Source: Mantis religiosa (Eukaryota > Arthropoda > Insecta > Mantodea > Mantidae). Taken from it: a stretch of DNA of 64,000 nt. The position numbers were made by a program, and so were the translations under genes. The notes beneath the pieces were generated by a model that saw nothing but the letters and a program-made list of their open reading frames with translations, did no database searches and was not told the origin of the DNA. This document shows, one piece after another, positions 48,836-59,270 of this stretch; the first letter of the stretch is position 1; the number at the start of each line of letters is the position of its first letter. The stretch lies in the NCBI GenBank assembly GCA_030765055.1, contig CM060953.1, positions 72,521,977 through 72,585,976 on the forward strand, written 5' to 3'.

Positions 48836-48983
48836 GATTATTTGCAATTGTTAAGGACTTAACAACAGAAATTTGGCTTATTAGTTTAACAAGTGATTTA
48901 ACACTTGTTGGTGAAATGCAATTTTTTTAACTGATGCTAAACTCGTGTGAAGTCTTAACATCTGTTGGTGAATTGGGGCGTAA

Positions 48984-50699
48984 GTGTAATAATTTTCAAA
49001 ACCTCCTTGATTAAAAGTACTGATTCACAACTTATTTTTACAGCCTCTAGACTGACAAATATAACATCCATCGCATTGCATTTTTATAATTGTCTTAATA
49101 ATTTTTGTCATCATTTATTTAAACAATTTTATTTAAGAATTCTCTATCCGAGCTCTCTTCTTTTTCTGATAAGTGCGTCATTTCATCGCTAAAGACGCTT
49201 CATTGAGTACTCCACACTAATGCTCCGATATTCTCAAAGTACGGTTTCTCTTGTTAATCTTTCCACTGAAAACGCAAGCATAGTTTGCAAGCTATTGTTA
49301 AAACAGTAATATTCGTATGTGCCACATCATGCAGTTAACGATACTTGACTGGCCTTTTCACATTCTTGGCTCCTTAAAATCAAACCAACGTATCTTATTT
49401 CGCTTATATATTCATTTAAATACCTGTTATTACATCAAAATGTATGTTTATTATAAATACTTGCCACTTAGTGGAATGAAATGGAATGTATGCACAGAAA
49501 AACAGAAAATACTATTGAAGAGTATTTTTAAAAGCGCAGTGAAATGACGCAGATGCTTGTGGTAGAACTATAATCGGTGTTTTAAAAAAGAAAGCGAAAT
49601 AAATATTAATGTTTGTATCGCTTGGATGTTACAAATGATTTTGGAACCAATTACACGATATCTATTATATGCCACCACCTCTTCCATAAACGCATCGCTA
49701 AAGTAATATTTGCGAATAATTAACAGAGGGGAGGATGTGTCAGATTTCACAGGAAGGGTTTGTGGATTAACTGAATTATTAAAAATTTTTAATATAGCCG
49801 TTCTCCCTTTTTGTTGCACAATGGACCCGTTATTGGCTTTGATCTCGGTTCGCTTTCATGCACGCTATATGGAGATGAATACGTATCGCTATGGTAGATA
49901 ATAGGGCCGTGTTCTCCCATCTGCAGGCAAAGGGACACAACAGCCCTGCTCTCTGCGTCAGCTGCTGTTTGAACTCTGTCCCCTCTGTGACACATATTTT
50001 GGGAATTTCAACTACAACGCGATGGGTGCCCTTTTGTTGAATAGGTTAGTAATGCCTGTTCGGCATAAGGTTGCAACGGAAATAAACAAACAACGGCTGC
50101 ACAGTGTTTATCACATTGGCTGAAAACAAATTAGTTCTCACCATGCGGTAGACTCAAAGTGCACGGTCCAGGGATATTTTAGCCATGTTTCGATTTTAAT
50201 ATGTTGTAATAATTCAGAGCAATACTCGATATCAAATTATTATTACTAACCGGTTGTCCGACATTGCCAACCGGCTTTTAAAACTCCAATGCCAATTAAT
50301 ATAACTTACCTCATCCGTTTATGAAATTATTGCACAATTTGTTTACATTTTTATAATGAATCCTTATATTGAAATATAACTTGTATGGATATTAATTGGA
50401 TTAATCAAATATATATTTAATTATAAGTGCTGAAATTCTAAACTTTGTTCCTTTTTTTTGGTCCCATAGGAATTTAACATTAAAATTTCAGCTAAATAGG
50501 AGTAAAGCTGATTATTAGATCTGTCCTAGGCTACCAAGTTAATCCCTTTGGAAAATATATACTTACATTTAGTCTGTTATATGTATTTATATTTTATATT
50601 TAGTCTCTTTGTACATATATATATTTATATTATATATTCATATTTACATTGGAATGGGATGCACATCTTAGTTTTAGGAAACATTATTTTCTATTACTA
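48984..50699. other. No gene seen
   Basis: A minus-strand frame at 49789-49995 (MCHRGDRVQTAADAESRAV) lies in GC-richer sequence but has no motif I recognise. The rest is AT-rich. Confidence 0.45.
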
Positions 50700-50964
50700 C
50701 TTTTCTCCCTTTATACACCGCCTTTAATTCCAATGGTCATATCTGCGACCGTTCACCTTTGAAACATATCGAAGCTGTTAACTCGTATTCGTTGGGTTTT
50801 AATCATTAGATCACGCACACATTCGCACTCTCATTCATACTTCCAGACTCTGGGGAAGATGAGGAATTATCTTGGTCACAAAAAAATCCCCACCCCACCG
50901 CCGGGAATCGAATCCGGGACCCCCGGCACGGCAGGCAGATTTCTACCGACTGAGGTACGGGGCC
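50700..50964 (-). repeat. tRNA-derived SINE, family 3
   Basis: Minus-strand copy. The head reads GGCCCCGTACCTCAGTCGGT, with box B GGATTCGATTCCC, then CCAGAGTCTGGAAGTATGAA and the family body to GGTGTATAAAG. It is fused at its head to the GC-rich repeat that starts at about 50965. Confidence 0.85.
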
Positions 50965-51475
50965 AGGAGTTACCGAGCTGTCCCAAAAGGGCGCCCGGCG
51001 CCTCCGTGGGGCTTTCCATAGGGCAAGACCTAGAGACTAACAAGAAGACCCCCCCCCCATCTAGTCCTGTAGACTCAAGACGTGATAGAAGTGGATACGC
51101 CACTTACGCACGCCAACTCCAAAATGGGAAGACTACCGATATGACCTCGGTGGGGCCGCCTGGTGATCTAGCACACCTTCTACTAGCTATGCTGGCTAGT
51201 ACGCGGGAATATTAATGGCTTCCCTCAACCCCGTCCGGAGACGTACCCGCTCTCCCACGGCTATCGGGAACCAATGTCCCCTCGAGTACAACCCAATTCG
51301 AACAACTGCCTATCAGGGAGGGGCTCGAATGTTCGGCCCGAGGTTCCTCTAGTAACGTCAGAGGTACCACGAGTACTAGAGGTTCACAGCGTCCGCTCCA
51401 CGGCAGCTAAGGGGACGGATCCCCTCCCCTACGGGATTGTTTTACTGTATTCATTGAAAAATGTGATAATATAGA
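50965..51475 (+). repeat. GC-rich dispersed repeat, copy 2
   Basis: Matches 35480-35730 (GAAGTGGATACGCCACTTACG, GGGCCGCCTGGTGATCTAGC) and, in reverse, 56542-56960. That inverted copy shares the further part (CCGTCCGGAGACGTACCCGC, AACAACTGCCTATCAGGGAG). Open frames of 75-118 codons cross it but differ between copies and carry stops, so I do not call a gene. It is probably the 5' or ORF1 region of a non-LTR element. Confidence 0.7.
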
Positions 51476-51838
51476 TTGCTTGGGATGAAATATTCTTAAG
51501 TCTGTCTTATTTTACATGCATATTCTGTGCAATTAAATATCGGGGCCTTCTTTACAAGCATGATATCGCAATTGTGTACAACTTTCTAATTACTGCTGTT
51601 GGAAATCTCATGTCTGTCAGAATGATATATTGGAATTTTCAATGGTGAAAGATCACTTAAGTGGGTTTTAATAAACACACATGTAAAGACTCTTTATATT
51701 ATTAATATTGATATTTATTATCATTTACCGTTATTATTTATACTATTATAATATTATTAATCTTATGCCTTAGTAAAGGTGCTTTTGTATCGATTATATT
51801 GGTAAGATTTAAATTTTATAAAATTTACCAGTCGGCTG
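51476..51838. other. AT-rich, no gene seen
   Basis: No recognised feature. Confidence 0.5.
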
Positions 51839-52085
51839 CCCCGGTAGCTCAGTCGGTGGAGCACCTGTCTGCAATGCTAGGGGTCCCGGATTCGATTCCC
51901 GGCGGTGGGGTGGGGATTTTTCTCCCACCAAGATAATTCCTCATTTTCCCCAGAGTCTGGAAGTATGAATGAGAGTGCGAATGTGTGCGTGATCTAATGA
52001 TTAAAACCCAACGAATACGAGTTAACACCTTTGATATGTTACAAAGGAGAACGACCGCAGATATGATCATTGCAGTTCAATGGAA
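51839..52085 (+). repeat. tRNA-derived SINE, family 3
   Basis: Head CCCCGGTAGCTCAGTCGGTG (box A) and GGATTCGATTCCC (box B), then the shared body with CCAGAGTCTGGAAGTATGAA and AACCCAACGAATACGAGTTA. It is the best-preserved member of the family in the window. Confidence 0.88.
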
Positions 52086-52813
52086 CAAATTTAAAACAAA
52101 GTTTTACAGCTGTTTTTCTTGCTGAAGCTCGGGCTTTTTAGGCATTGCAATAAATTGACGTATCAGTAATACTTAAATTGATGAGGCTGATGCACTTTTC
52201 AACAAACTATATTAGTAATAACATTCTCTTATTTCACTAGTATCCATGTAAAATGCAACGAAAACAGCTATTTATTATATTATGAAAGTATAATCAGACG
52301 TTTACAAATACAGTGCCACATTGGGGACTAAGCAATTGATTTACGACTATGCTAGATTTAAAAGATTCTCCAACTTAATCCTATTCAACACTAGAAAGAA
52401 TACAAAAGTTACACGAGTCCTGTTTATTCTGAATACTACACGTTTATCTACTGTATTTACTATTATGATATAAGCTGAACCAATGAGCTCAGCTTTGCTC
52501 ACTTCTGACTGTGAAGTTCTTGAAGAAATTTTGAAGTAGCATTATATATGAAATTTCTTTAACAGTTTCAATATTTACGACTTTAACACCTTATATAAAT
52601 AATAAAGCCTGAAATAAAGCATGAGTTAATAAATTAAAAAGAAAACTAAATCAGCAAATCCTGAAGATAAAATACTTATTATTAAACCTAACTGACTTAA
52701 AGTTGATAATGCAATAATCTTTTTTAAATCGTACTAAAAATTGTAAACTATAATTGTATAAGTGCGTGAGTGAGCTAGTGAATGAGTGAATGCGAAAGAG
52801 TGGAAGGCAGGGA
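52086..52813. other. AT-rich, no gene seen
   Basis: No recognised feature. Confidence 0.5.
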
Positions 52814-52814
52814 C

Positions 52815-52905
<91 letters not shown>

Positions 52906-52925
52906 CAGAGAGAGAGTGAGAGATA
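52814..52925. repeat. GA dinucleotide microsatellite
   Basis: About 105 bp of (GA)n with a few CAGA interruptions. The minus-strand poly-Ser/Leu frame across it is an artefact. Confidence 0.97.
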
Positions 52926-53052
52926 GGGAGAGAGAGCATGCTAAAGCTAGGTGGAATACTTGAAGTAAATATCGATAAATATCATACGCCTGGAAATAAA
53001 ACTTTTTAAAAGAATTTTCAGAAGTTTTCTTTACAAGAAGCAAAGCCCCTTA

Positions 53053-53285
53053 GCCCGCCTCGGTAGCGTAGATGGTAGCGTGTCTGCCTCACGTTCAAGA
53101 GGTCCCGAGTTCGAATCTCGGTCAGGGTGAGTTACCTGGATAAGGTTTTTTCCGGAGTTTTCCCTTATCCTGAAAGACGAATGTTGGGTAATCTAAGCTC
53201 CATGGACCACGGACGCATTGAGCATCATTTCACTTATTTCATTCATCGTCCGATATAACTAATTGTTGGAGGACGTACACAAAAG
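53053..53285 (+). repeat. tRNA-derived SINE, family 1, with target duplication
   Basis: Intact head (GCCCGCCTCGGTAGCG, box A and box B as in 10269) and body, with a short A-rich end. A 9-bp perfect target duplication AGCCCCTTA flanks it (53044-53052 and 53286-53294). Confidence 0.93.
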
Positions 53286-53294
53286 AGCCCCTTA

Positions 53295-54011
53295 TATGGA
53301 ACTTTTGGTTCTCATGTATACTGTAGAAGCATGCTTTTTTTAAAAAAAATTGTTTTAAACTTTATAAACTAAATACATTCACTTGAAAACATAAAAGTTT
53401 GGTTTTCTCTGGTTAATTGCAATACAAAGTGGCTTTACTTCTCACTGAAGTTATATAACTGGGAAACCATAAATCTGTAACAAAGCTCCCTAAAACGGAA
53501 ATTTACGCTCATAAAATATAATAGATACAAACTGACTTTATTAATGCAATTGAATCTTTCAAAAATATTTGTTGTTTGGTACATTTTATTTGAACTTCTA
53601 TTTTTCTAGGATTAGCGTATTGCTAACAGAAACCTAATAGAAAATTGCAGTTGACCGTTGTCTTTGCACGTGAGTCTAAAATTGAACATTTTTGGACAAC
53701 GATCTCTTGTAATTAACCTTAAAAATATAGAACAGTTGTGTTTATGTGAATATATCACTTGAATTGGTGATCCTAGATGTCGCCAATTCCCGTCTAGGTA
53801 TACTGTGCAGAACAACAAGGTTATTTTTTAAATAGTGATAGCTGATGTTCGAAGAAGCATTGTTTAGATATAGAGAGTGGCAAATTTTAATAGTGTTTCA
53901 ATTGTGTTAATCAGTTTCCATATTTCGTCAAGAAATCACTACAAAATCAAATGAGCATTAGACCCTGCATTTTATTTCAAAAAGCGTTCTAAATGCAGTT
54001 AAGGCAACACT
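53295..54011. other. AT-rich, no gene seen
   Basis: No recognised feature. Confidence 0.5.
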
Positions 54012-55246
54012 TGTAAGTATGGAAAGATAGATTCAGACTGAAAAATTCAATGCCATAGCCGGGATTTGAACCATGGATCCTCTGGATTTGAACCACTTAG
54101 GATTTCTCATAAACACATTAAACAAGTACCTTAATGGCGACTTACTTGTTTCATGTATTTATGAGAACTCCTAAGTGGTTTACCGGGAAAATCACGAGTC
54201 AGTTGGAGAATTTAATGTCATGTTGGCACGTTGGCCATAGTAGCTCAATGGTTAGAGCGGCTGGGCGGCCGTGGTTCAAATCCCGGCTATGCCATTGAAT
54301 TTTTCAGTCTGACTCTACCTTTTCCATACTTCAGCATACACACGGCCAGTGTGAAAGAACAATTAATTTCCATTAATTGAACTAATAGTGGTTAACTATA
54401 AAGCCCAGGCCTTAAAGTACTTACATGTTGTAAGTCGCCATTAAGGTACTTGTTTCATGTGTTTATGAGAACTCCTAAGTGGTTCACCGGGAAAAACACG
54501 AGTCAGTTGGAGAATTTAATGTCATGTTGGCACGTTGGCCATAGTAGCTCAATGGTTAGAGCGGCTGGGCGGCCGTGGTTCAAATCCCGGCTATGCCATT
54601 GAATTTTTCAGTCTGACTCTACCTTTTCCATACTTCAGCATACACACGGCCAGTGTGAAAGAACAATTAATTTCCATTAATTGAACTAATAGTGGTTAAC
54701 TATAAAGCGCAGGCCTTAAAGTACTTGCATGTTGTAAGTCGCCATTAAGGTACTTGTTTCATGTGTTTATGAGAACTCCTAAGTGGTTCACCGGGAAAAA
54801 CACGAGTCAGTTGGAGAATTTAATGTCATGTTGGCACGTTGGCCATAGTAGCTCAATGGTTAGAGCGGCTGGGCGGCCGTGGTTCAAATCCCGGCTATGC
54901 CATTGAATTTTTCAGTCTGACTCTACCTTTTCCATACTTCAGCATACACACGACCAGTGTGAAAGAACAATTAATTTCCATTAATTGACCTAATAGTGGT
55001 TAACTATAAAGCCCAGGCCTTAAAGTACTTACATGTTGTAAGTCGCCATTAAGGTACTTGTTTCATGTGTTTATGAGAACTCCTAAGTGGTTCACCGGGA
55101 AAAACACGAGTCAGTTGGAGAATTTAATGTCATGTCGGCACATTGGCCATAGTATGTCAAGAGTTAGAGCGGCTGGACGGCAACCAGAAGATCCGTCCCG
55201 GATATGACATTGCATTTTTCAGTCTGACTATCTTTCCATCTCTTGT
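54012..55246. repeat. tRNA-like fold-back tandem array, locus 2 (304-bp period)
   Basis: Four plus-strand units have their tRNA-like starts (GGCCATAGTA) at 54233, 54537, 54841 and 55145: three intervals of exactly 304 bp. The left end (about 54012-54150) is the same sequence inverted. It starts TATGGAAAGATAGATTCAGA and carries the end of the tRNA-like part and some body in reverse, then switches to the plus strand. The right end finishes in TTTTTCAGTCTGACTATC and TTTCCAT, so the whole locus has inverted ends of about 60 bp. Each complete unit has box A (TAGCTCAATGG), box B (GGTTCAAATCC) and a T5 run about 10 nt after the tRNA-like part. Three of the four heads lack about 12 bases of the anticodon arm. 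Confidence 0.9.
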
Positions 55247-56541
55247 ATATTACCTATTCTTTAAGAAATTGGATACTAATGTCCGGTTTCCCTGTTAAGG
55301 GGAGCGTTTATTAAGGGTCCGTGGACAGCTAGGTCATTTGGTTTGCTGTTGTAGAAGAAATGCAGACATGGACATTTTGCTTTTTTAAGAAGTCTTTCAA
55401 TTAGCATGCTTTAAATTAAATAATGCAACGTCGTTCATTTATAGCAAAAATTTTCTGGCATATATGGTAGTTACTAGATGGTACAAAACAGTTTTCACGT
55501 TATCGAATCAATAACTGCTTTCTTAAACTTCCCTTTTTCATTAATTTCAGCGGAAAGAAATCTTCATGGAATAACTGTAAAGCCATAATAAAATATATAC
55601 CGAATAGCTAATAACTTTAGCTGTATTATTTATATAGAGTATATATTGGGAGCTATGTTACAGTTGCTTATGTCTCTCAAATAAAGCCGTACAAACTCTT
55701 GCAGTCCATTAGGCAGTTGGGTTATTTAGCACAGATTCTGACAAAAAGTTTAAAATTATTTTTGATTGTTACTTTAACAAGTGGCTGCCACTAGAGTGGG
55801 GTGCCCTCTGAGGGAACACAACGACGCTAAAATAAAGCCAAATGAAAAGTGAAACAATGTGCCGCTGTTGTCACTTGAACCTCTCAACGTTTTTGTTTAT
55901 CGCTGTCGTGTGAACTTGCGGCTCCAACACGGAATGCTAATGTATTTTGTTTCCGCAAATGTTTAAAAGTTGCTTGTTGTATGATAAATAAATAGAATGA
56001 ATGTTTTTAAAGTTCATCATGTTTAAAGTTCATCTATACTTGCAAGATAATTAGATAATTAGGTATGAATTGTTATAATTCGAAATGATAATATGTCTGA
56101 AAAAATACAACTGAAAACGCGTTTTTCGTTTTAAGAGAAGCTTTACTAATTTTCTAAAGTTTTCAGTCAATTTAGCCGAAAATTATTTTCAATATTGCCT
56201 GATATGACCTAAAATTATTTTAAGTTTTAATGTGATATCTCTTTTAGTTTCCAAATTAACATTTTATTATCACTAAAGAATGTTTAATATCATAGAACAA
56301 TATCTAAAATAATTAAATCCAAAATTTCCACAGCTATATTTCAGCTAAAACTGCTTCTTTTAATGTGTAATCTGAAAAATGGGAAAATGCCATGAAAGTG
56401 CTTTGCGCCCTTTATGTATGTGTGACTTAAGTAAAAGGTTCTGATATTTTTCACCTTTTCGCATTCAATGCACGTGATGTAAATACAGTACATCCACACA
56501 CACAAATGCTTGCAATCGTATTGTAGCATTTAAAAAAGCTG
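55247..56541. other. AT-rich, no gene seen
   Basis: No recognised feature. Confidence 0.5.
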
Positions 56542-57020
56542 CCGTGGTGCGGGCGCTGCGGACCCATCCGCACTCGTACCTCTGACGTAACTAGAGGACC
56601 CTCAAGCCGAACATTCGAGCCCATCCCTGATAGGGAGTTGTTCGGATTGGGTTGGACTCGAGGGGACAGTGTTTCCCGATACCCGTGGATGATCGAGTAC
56701 GTCTCCGGACGGGGTTGAGGGAAGCCATTAATATTCCCGCTAGTAGAAGGTGTGATAGATTACCTGGCGGCCCCACCGAGGTCATATCGGTAGGCTTCCC
56801 TTTTTTACGCGTAAGTGGTGTATCCACTTCCATCCCGTCTTGAGTCCACAGGACTAGATAGGGGGCTTGTTAGTCTCTAGGTCTTGCCCTATGGAAAGAG
56901 CCACGGAGAGGCCGGGCGCCCTTTCGGGACAGCTTGATAACTCCCTGGTCGAAGGAGGCCCGGGTCCTTGGTCCTATGTGTCCAGGACTAATGCGAGTAG
57001 AACCTCTGGCATTAACTAAC
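56542..57020 (-). repeat. GC-rich dispersed repeat, copy 3
   Basis: Reverse orientation of the repeat at 50965-51475, with the additional part shared with 35430-35480 (CCTGGACACATAGGACCAAG on the minus strand). Together the three copies define a consensus longer than any single one. Confidence 0.75.
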
Positions 57021-57494
57021 CCACTATCACTTATTTTTATGTAGGTTCTGAAAACCAAATTTTCAAAACCCTACTGCTAGAACTCAGGTGTTTATTAAAG
57101 GAAAAGCACGGTTTATGAAGTAGTTGTCAACTGTGATTGTCAGCCGCCCTGGATTTAGAGAAGGCATTTCTCGCCATGGAAGATACACATTCTAGTTTCA
57201 ATGAAATGCATAAGAATATATAAGCAAGTTATATCGTAAAAAATCATACCAATTGCAACATAAAATTATGTTGCCAGACATTAAAAGTTGTCAGTGTTTC
57301 TAGACTTCGTTAGCATTTACAGCACATTTATGCTTTTCACTAATTTTTACCTTTCTCTCCTGATGCTTGTATTATCTGATTTATTGCAATTTAAAAGATG
57401 CCACTAGCATAATATCACCTTTTCTCTGAATTACGGTAGACGCGTAAATCTTGCGTATCTTCACGTAATAATAATAAAAAGAATCTTGTAGCTA
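57021..57494. other. No gene seen
   Basis: No recognised feature. Confidence 0.5.
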
Positions 57495-57504
57495 TAGGAC
57501 GCCA

Positions 57505-57730
57505 GCCCGCCTCGGTAGCGTAGATGGTAGCGTGTCTGCCTCACGTTCAAGAGGTTCCGAGTTCGAATCCCAGTCAGGATGAGTTACCCGGATAAGGTTT
57601 TCCCTTATCCTGAAAGTCAAATGTCGGGTAACTCTAAGCTCTATGGACCCTGGGCCCATTTGATCTTCATTTCACCCATTCCATTCATTGTCCGATATGA
57701 CAACGTTGGAGGACGTAAATTACAAAAAAT
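57505..57730 (+). repeat. tRNA-derived SINE, family 1, with target duplication
   Basis: Family 1 head and body with a short internal deletion after GATAAGG. A perfect 10-bp target duplication TAGGACGCCA flanks it (57495-57504 and 57731-57740). Confidence 0.93.
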
Positions 57731-57740
57731 TAGGACGCCA

Positions 57741-58024
57741 AGTTTTCCAAAACTATTGGCCAACCACAAACTATTTTTTACATGGGACTTTTCGATAATT
57801 TTGATTTCTCAGAACGCTCTAACGCATTTCTGCAAAATACCATGTATTTTTAATTTCGTGACACGGCATGTTATCTTGAATTTACCTAGATTAGCCAGTA
57901 AACTAATTTTTCCTGAATGAGTTTTCTCAAATTGATAAACTGTAAGAGAGAGACAAAACTTTAACCACTAAAAAAGCTATGTAGCTCGTTAAATCGTAGA
58001 ATTTAAGAAAAATATATTATTTAT
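57741..58024. other. AT-rich, no gene seen
   Basis: No recognised feature. Confidence 0.5.
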
Positions 58025-58225
58025 GAAAAAGAATCAGACTGAAAAATTCAATGCCGGAATTTGAACCACGGATCTTCCGGTCTCCGGATGGCTGCTCTGA
58101 ACCATTAAGCTACCATGGCCAAAATGCCAGCATGACATTAAATGCCTCCAACTGACTCGTGTTTATTCCCGGTAAAGCACTATGAGAACTGTTAGAGAAC
58201 TTCCATACTTTGGCCTACACTATGT
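58025..58225 (-). repeat. tRNA-like fold-back repeat, locus 3 (fragment)
   Basis: A minus-strand unit begins CAGACTGAAAAATTCAATGC on the plus strand. It carries a decayed tRNA-like part (TTTGAACCACGGATC, then GCTACCATGGCC) and the body TGACATTAAATG...CTGACTCGTG. It then switches to a plus-strand piece TTCCATACTTTGGCCTACAC at about 58200-58220. The LTR retrotransposon begins 45 bp further right. Confidence 0.75.
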
Positions 58226-58270
58226 GTACACAGTTATATTGTTTTTCCATGGAAGAGTGGAATATCAAAC

Positions 58271-59073
58271 TGGAACTGGATTTATGTCGTATCGTATAGA
58301 AGGATGGCGAATTATGCCCCTCGTTGAGGTGATCATTTGGAACAGGGTTGGAATTGATGATTCTTGAAGTCCCAGCTTACCTCGGCGTGGCTTCAGTCGG
58401 TTGAGCTAGATATCTTCTTTTTACAGGGGTGGTACGGCGGAAGGAAATTTTACGTAAAATGAGTAATCATTTTCCTCTGTATTAAATAATGTAGAAACTT
58501 TTATTTCCTTACTTCAATTAACACCAGTTCGAACAAGATGTATGATACAACATTTACAACACTATTCTTACACAAGATTCACTTGATGTGACGCGTTTAT
58601 CTGGATGCGTGCAAGAATCAAAAGTTTTATACGTTTTATTACTACCGTGTATAATAATTAAATTGTGTGTCTTCTAGCGATGATATTTAATGTAAAGATT
58701 ATCTAGTTATAATCGATGATGGTTACGAGAATAAACTTATACTCTTCCGCACACAACGGCGTTTAAGAAGAGAACCTTACATCCGTTCACGGCGACTGTT
58801 AGGAGAAGAATGACCGGTTCCGCTTCTTCTACACATTAGCATTTCGCTAATAGTTCAATCCCTCTAGAGGAATATTGAATATCCTCCATGGCAACGTAAA
58901 ATCTTCTATATCTGATTGGTCCACGTTTTACGATATACGCGTCACACCAATCACAAATAAGTTTGTTATTCCACACTTTTGTGACGTCATTTCCACTTAC
59001 ATAGCTTCTCTGTGCGTGACTCACTCTACATAACCTCACATAATACAATATTTGAAACTCTTTGGGGACAACA
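58271..59073 (-). repeat. 3' LTR of the gypsy-like element
   Basis: Plus-strand start TGGAACTGG (LTR end CCAGTTCCA on the minus strand). On the minus strand it has a TATAAAA box near 58628-58635 and AATAAA near 58500, in LTR order. The inner limit is set at ...GGGGACAACA (TGTTGTCCCC on the minus strand) but could lie up to about 20 bp further right. The left flank cannot be tested for a target duplication because the other end is outside the window. Confidence 0.8.
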
Positions 59074-59098
59074 TAAAATAACTGTTTCAGATGCCCCT

Positions 59099-59160
59099 CT
59101 TCAGAATATATGGAAAATTAACTTAAATCTCCCAATAATATTGTTCCATATATTCTGAAG
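59099..59160. repeat. 17-bp perfect inverted repeat next to the 3' LTR
   Basis: CTTCAGAATATATGGAA (59099-59115) and its exact reverse complement (59144-59160) are separated by 28 bp. The arms continue imperfectly outward. It lies between pol and the LTR, where the polypurine tract is expected: the minus strand reads GAAGAGGGG at the outer edge. A structural role in the RNA is possible but unproven. Confidence 0.8.
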
Positions 59161-59270
59161 AATGCCCCAATAATTAAACATTATTACAACAATGAACAAT
59201 CAATACAATTTAAAATAACAATATAAAATCAGAAATTATTCGAACACAATAATAATAAACAAAACATTTT

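Larger units (their letters stand above)
47892..48980. mobile_element. PIF/Harbinger-like DNA transposon, internally deleted
   Basis: The ends are related inverted repeats (TGCCCAATTCACCA on the left; CGCCCCAATTCACCA, reversed, on the right). They are flanked by the 3-bp TAA duplication typical of the superfamily (47889-47891 and 48981-48983). Subterminal inverted motifs GCATTTCACCAAC also match. A Myb/SANT-like gene runs rightward and a transposase N-terminus runs leftward toward it. That is the convergent two-gene plan of Harbingers, but the catalytic part of the transposase is missing and part of the middle is duplicated. Confidence 0.78.

Noticed and set aside
50859..51215. 118-codon plus-strand frame with Pro-rich stretches
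   Set aside because: It starts inside a SINE and crosses into the GC-rich repeat; the frame is not kept in the other copies of that repeat.
52651..53043. 130-codon minus-strand frame rich in Ser and Leu
   Set aside because: It is the translation of the GA microsatellite.
54012..55246. CRISPR array
   Set aside because: The 304-bp units are long, nearly identical throughout and tRNA-like, without the short repeats and unique spacers of CRISPR; the surroundings are eukaryotic.
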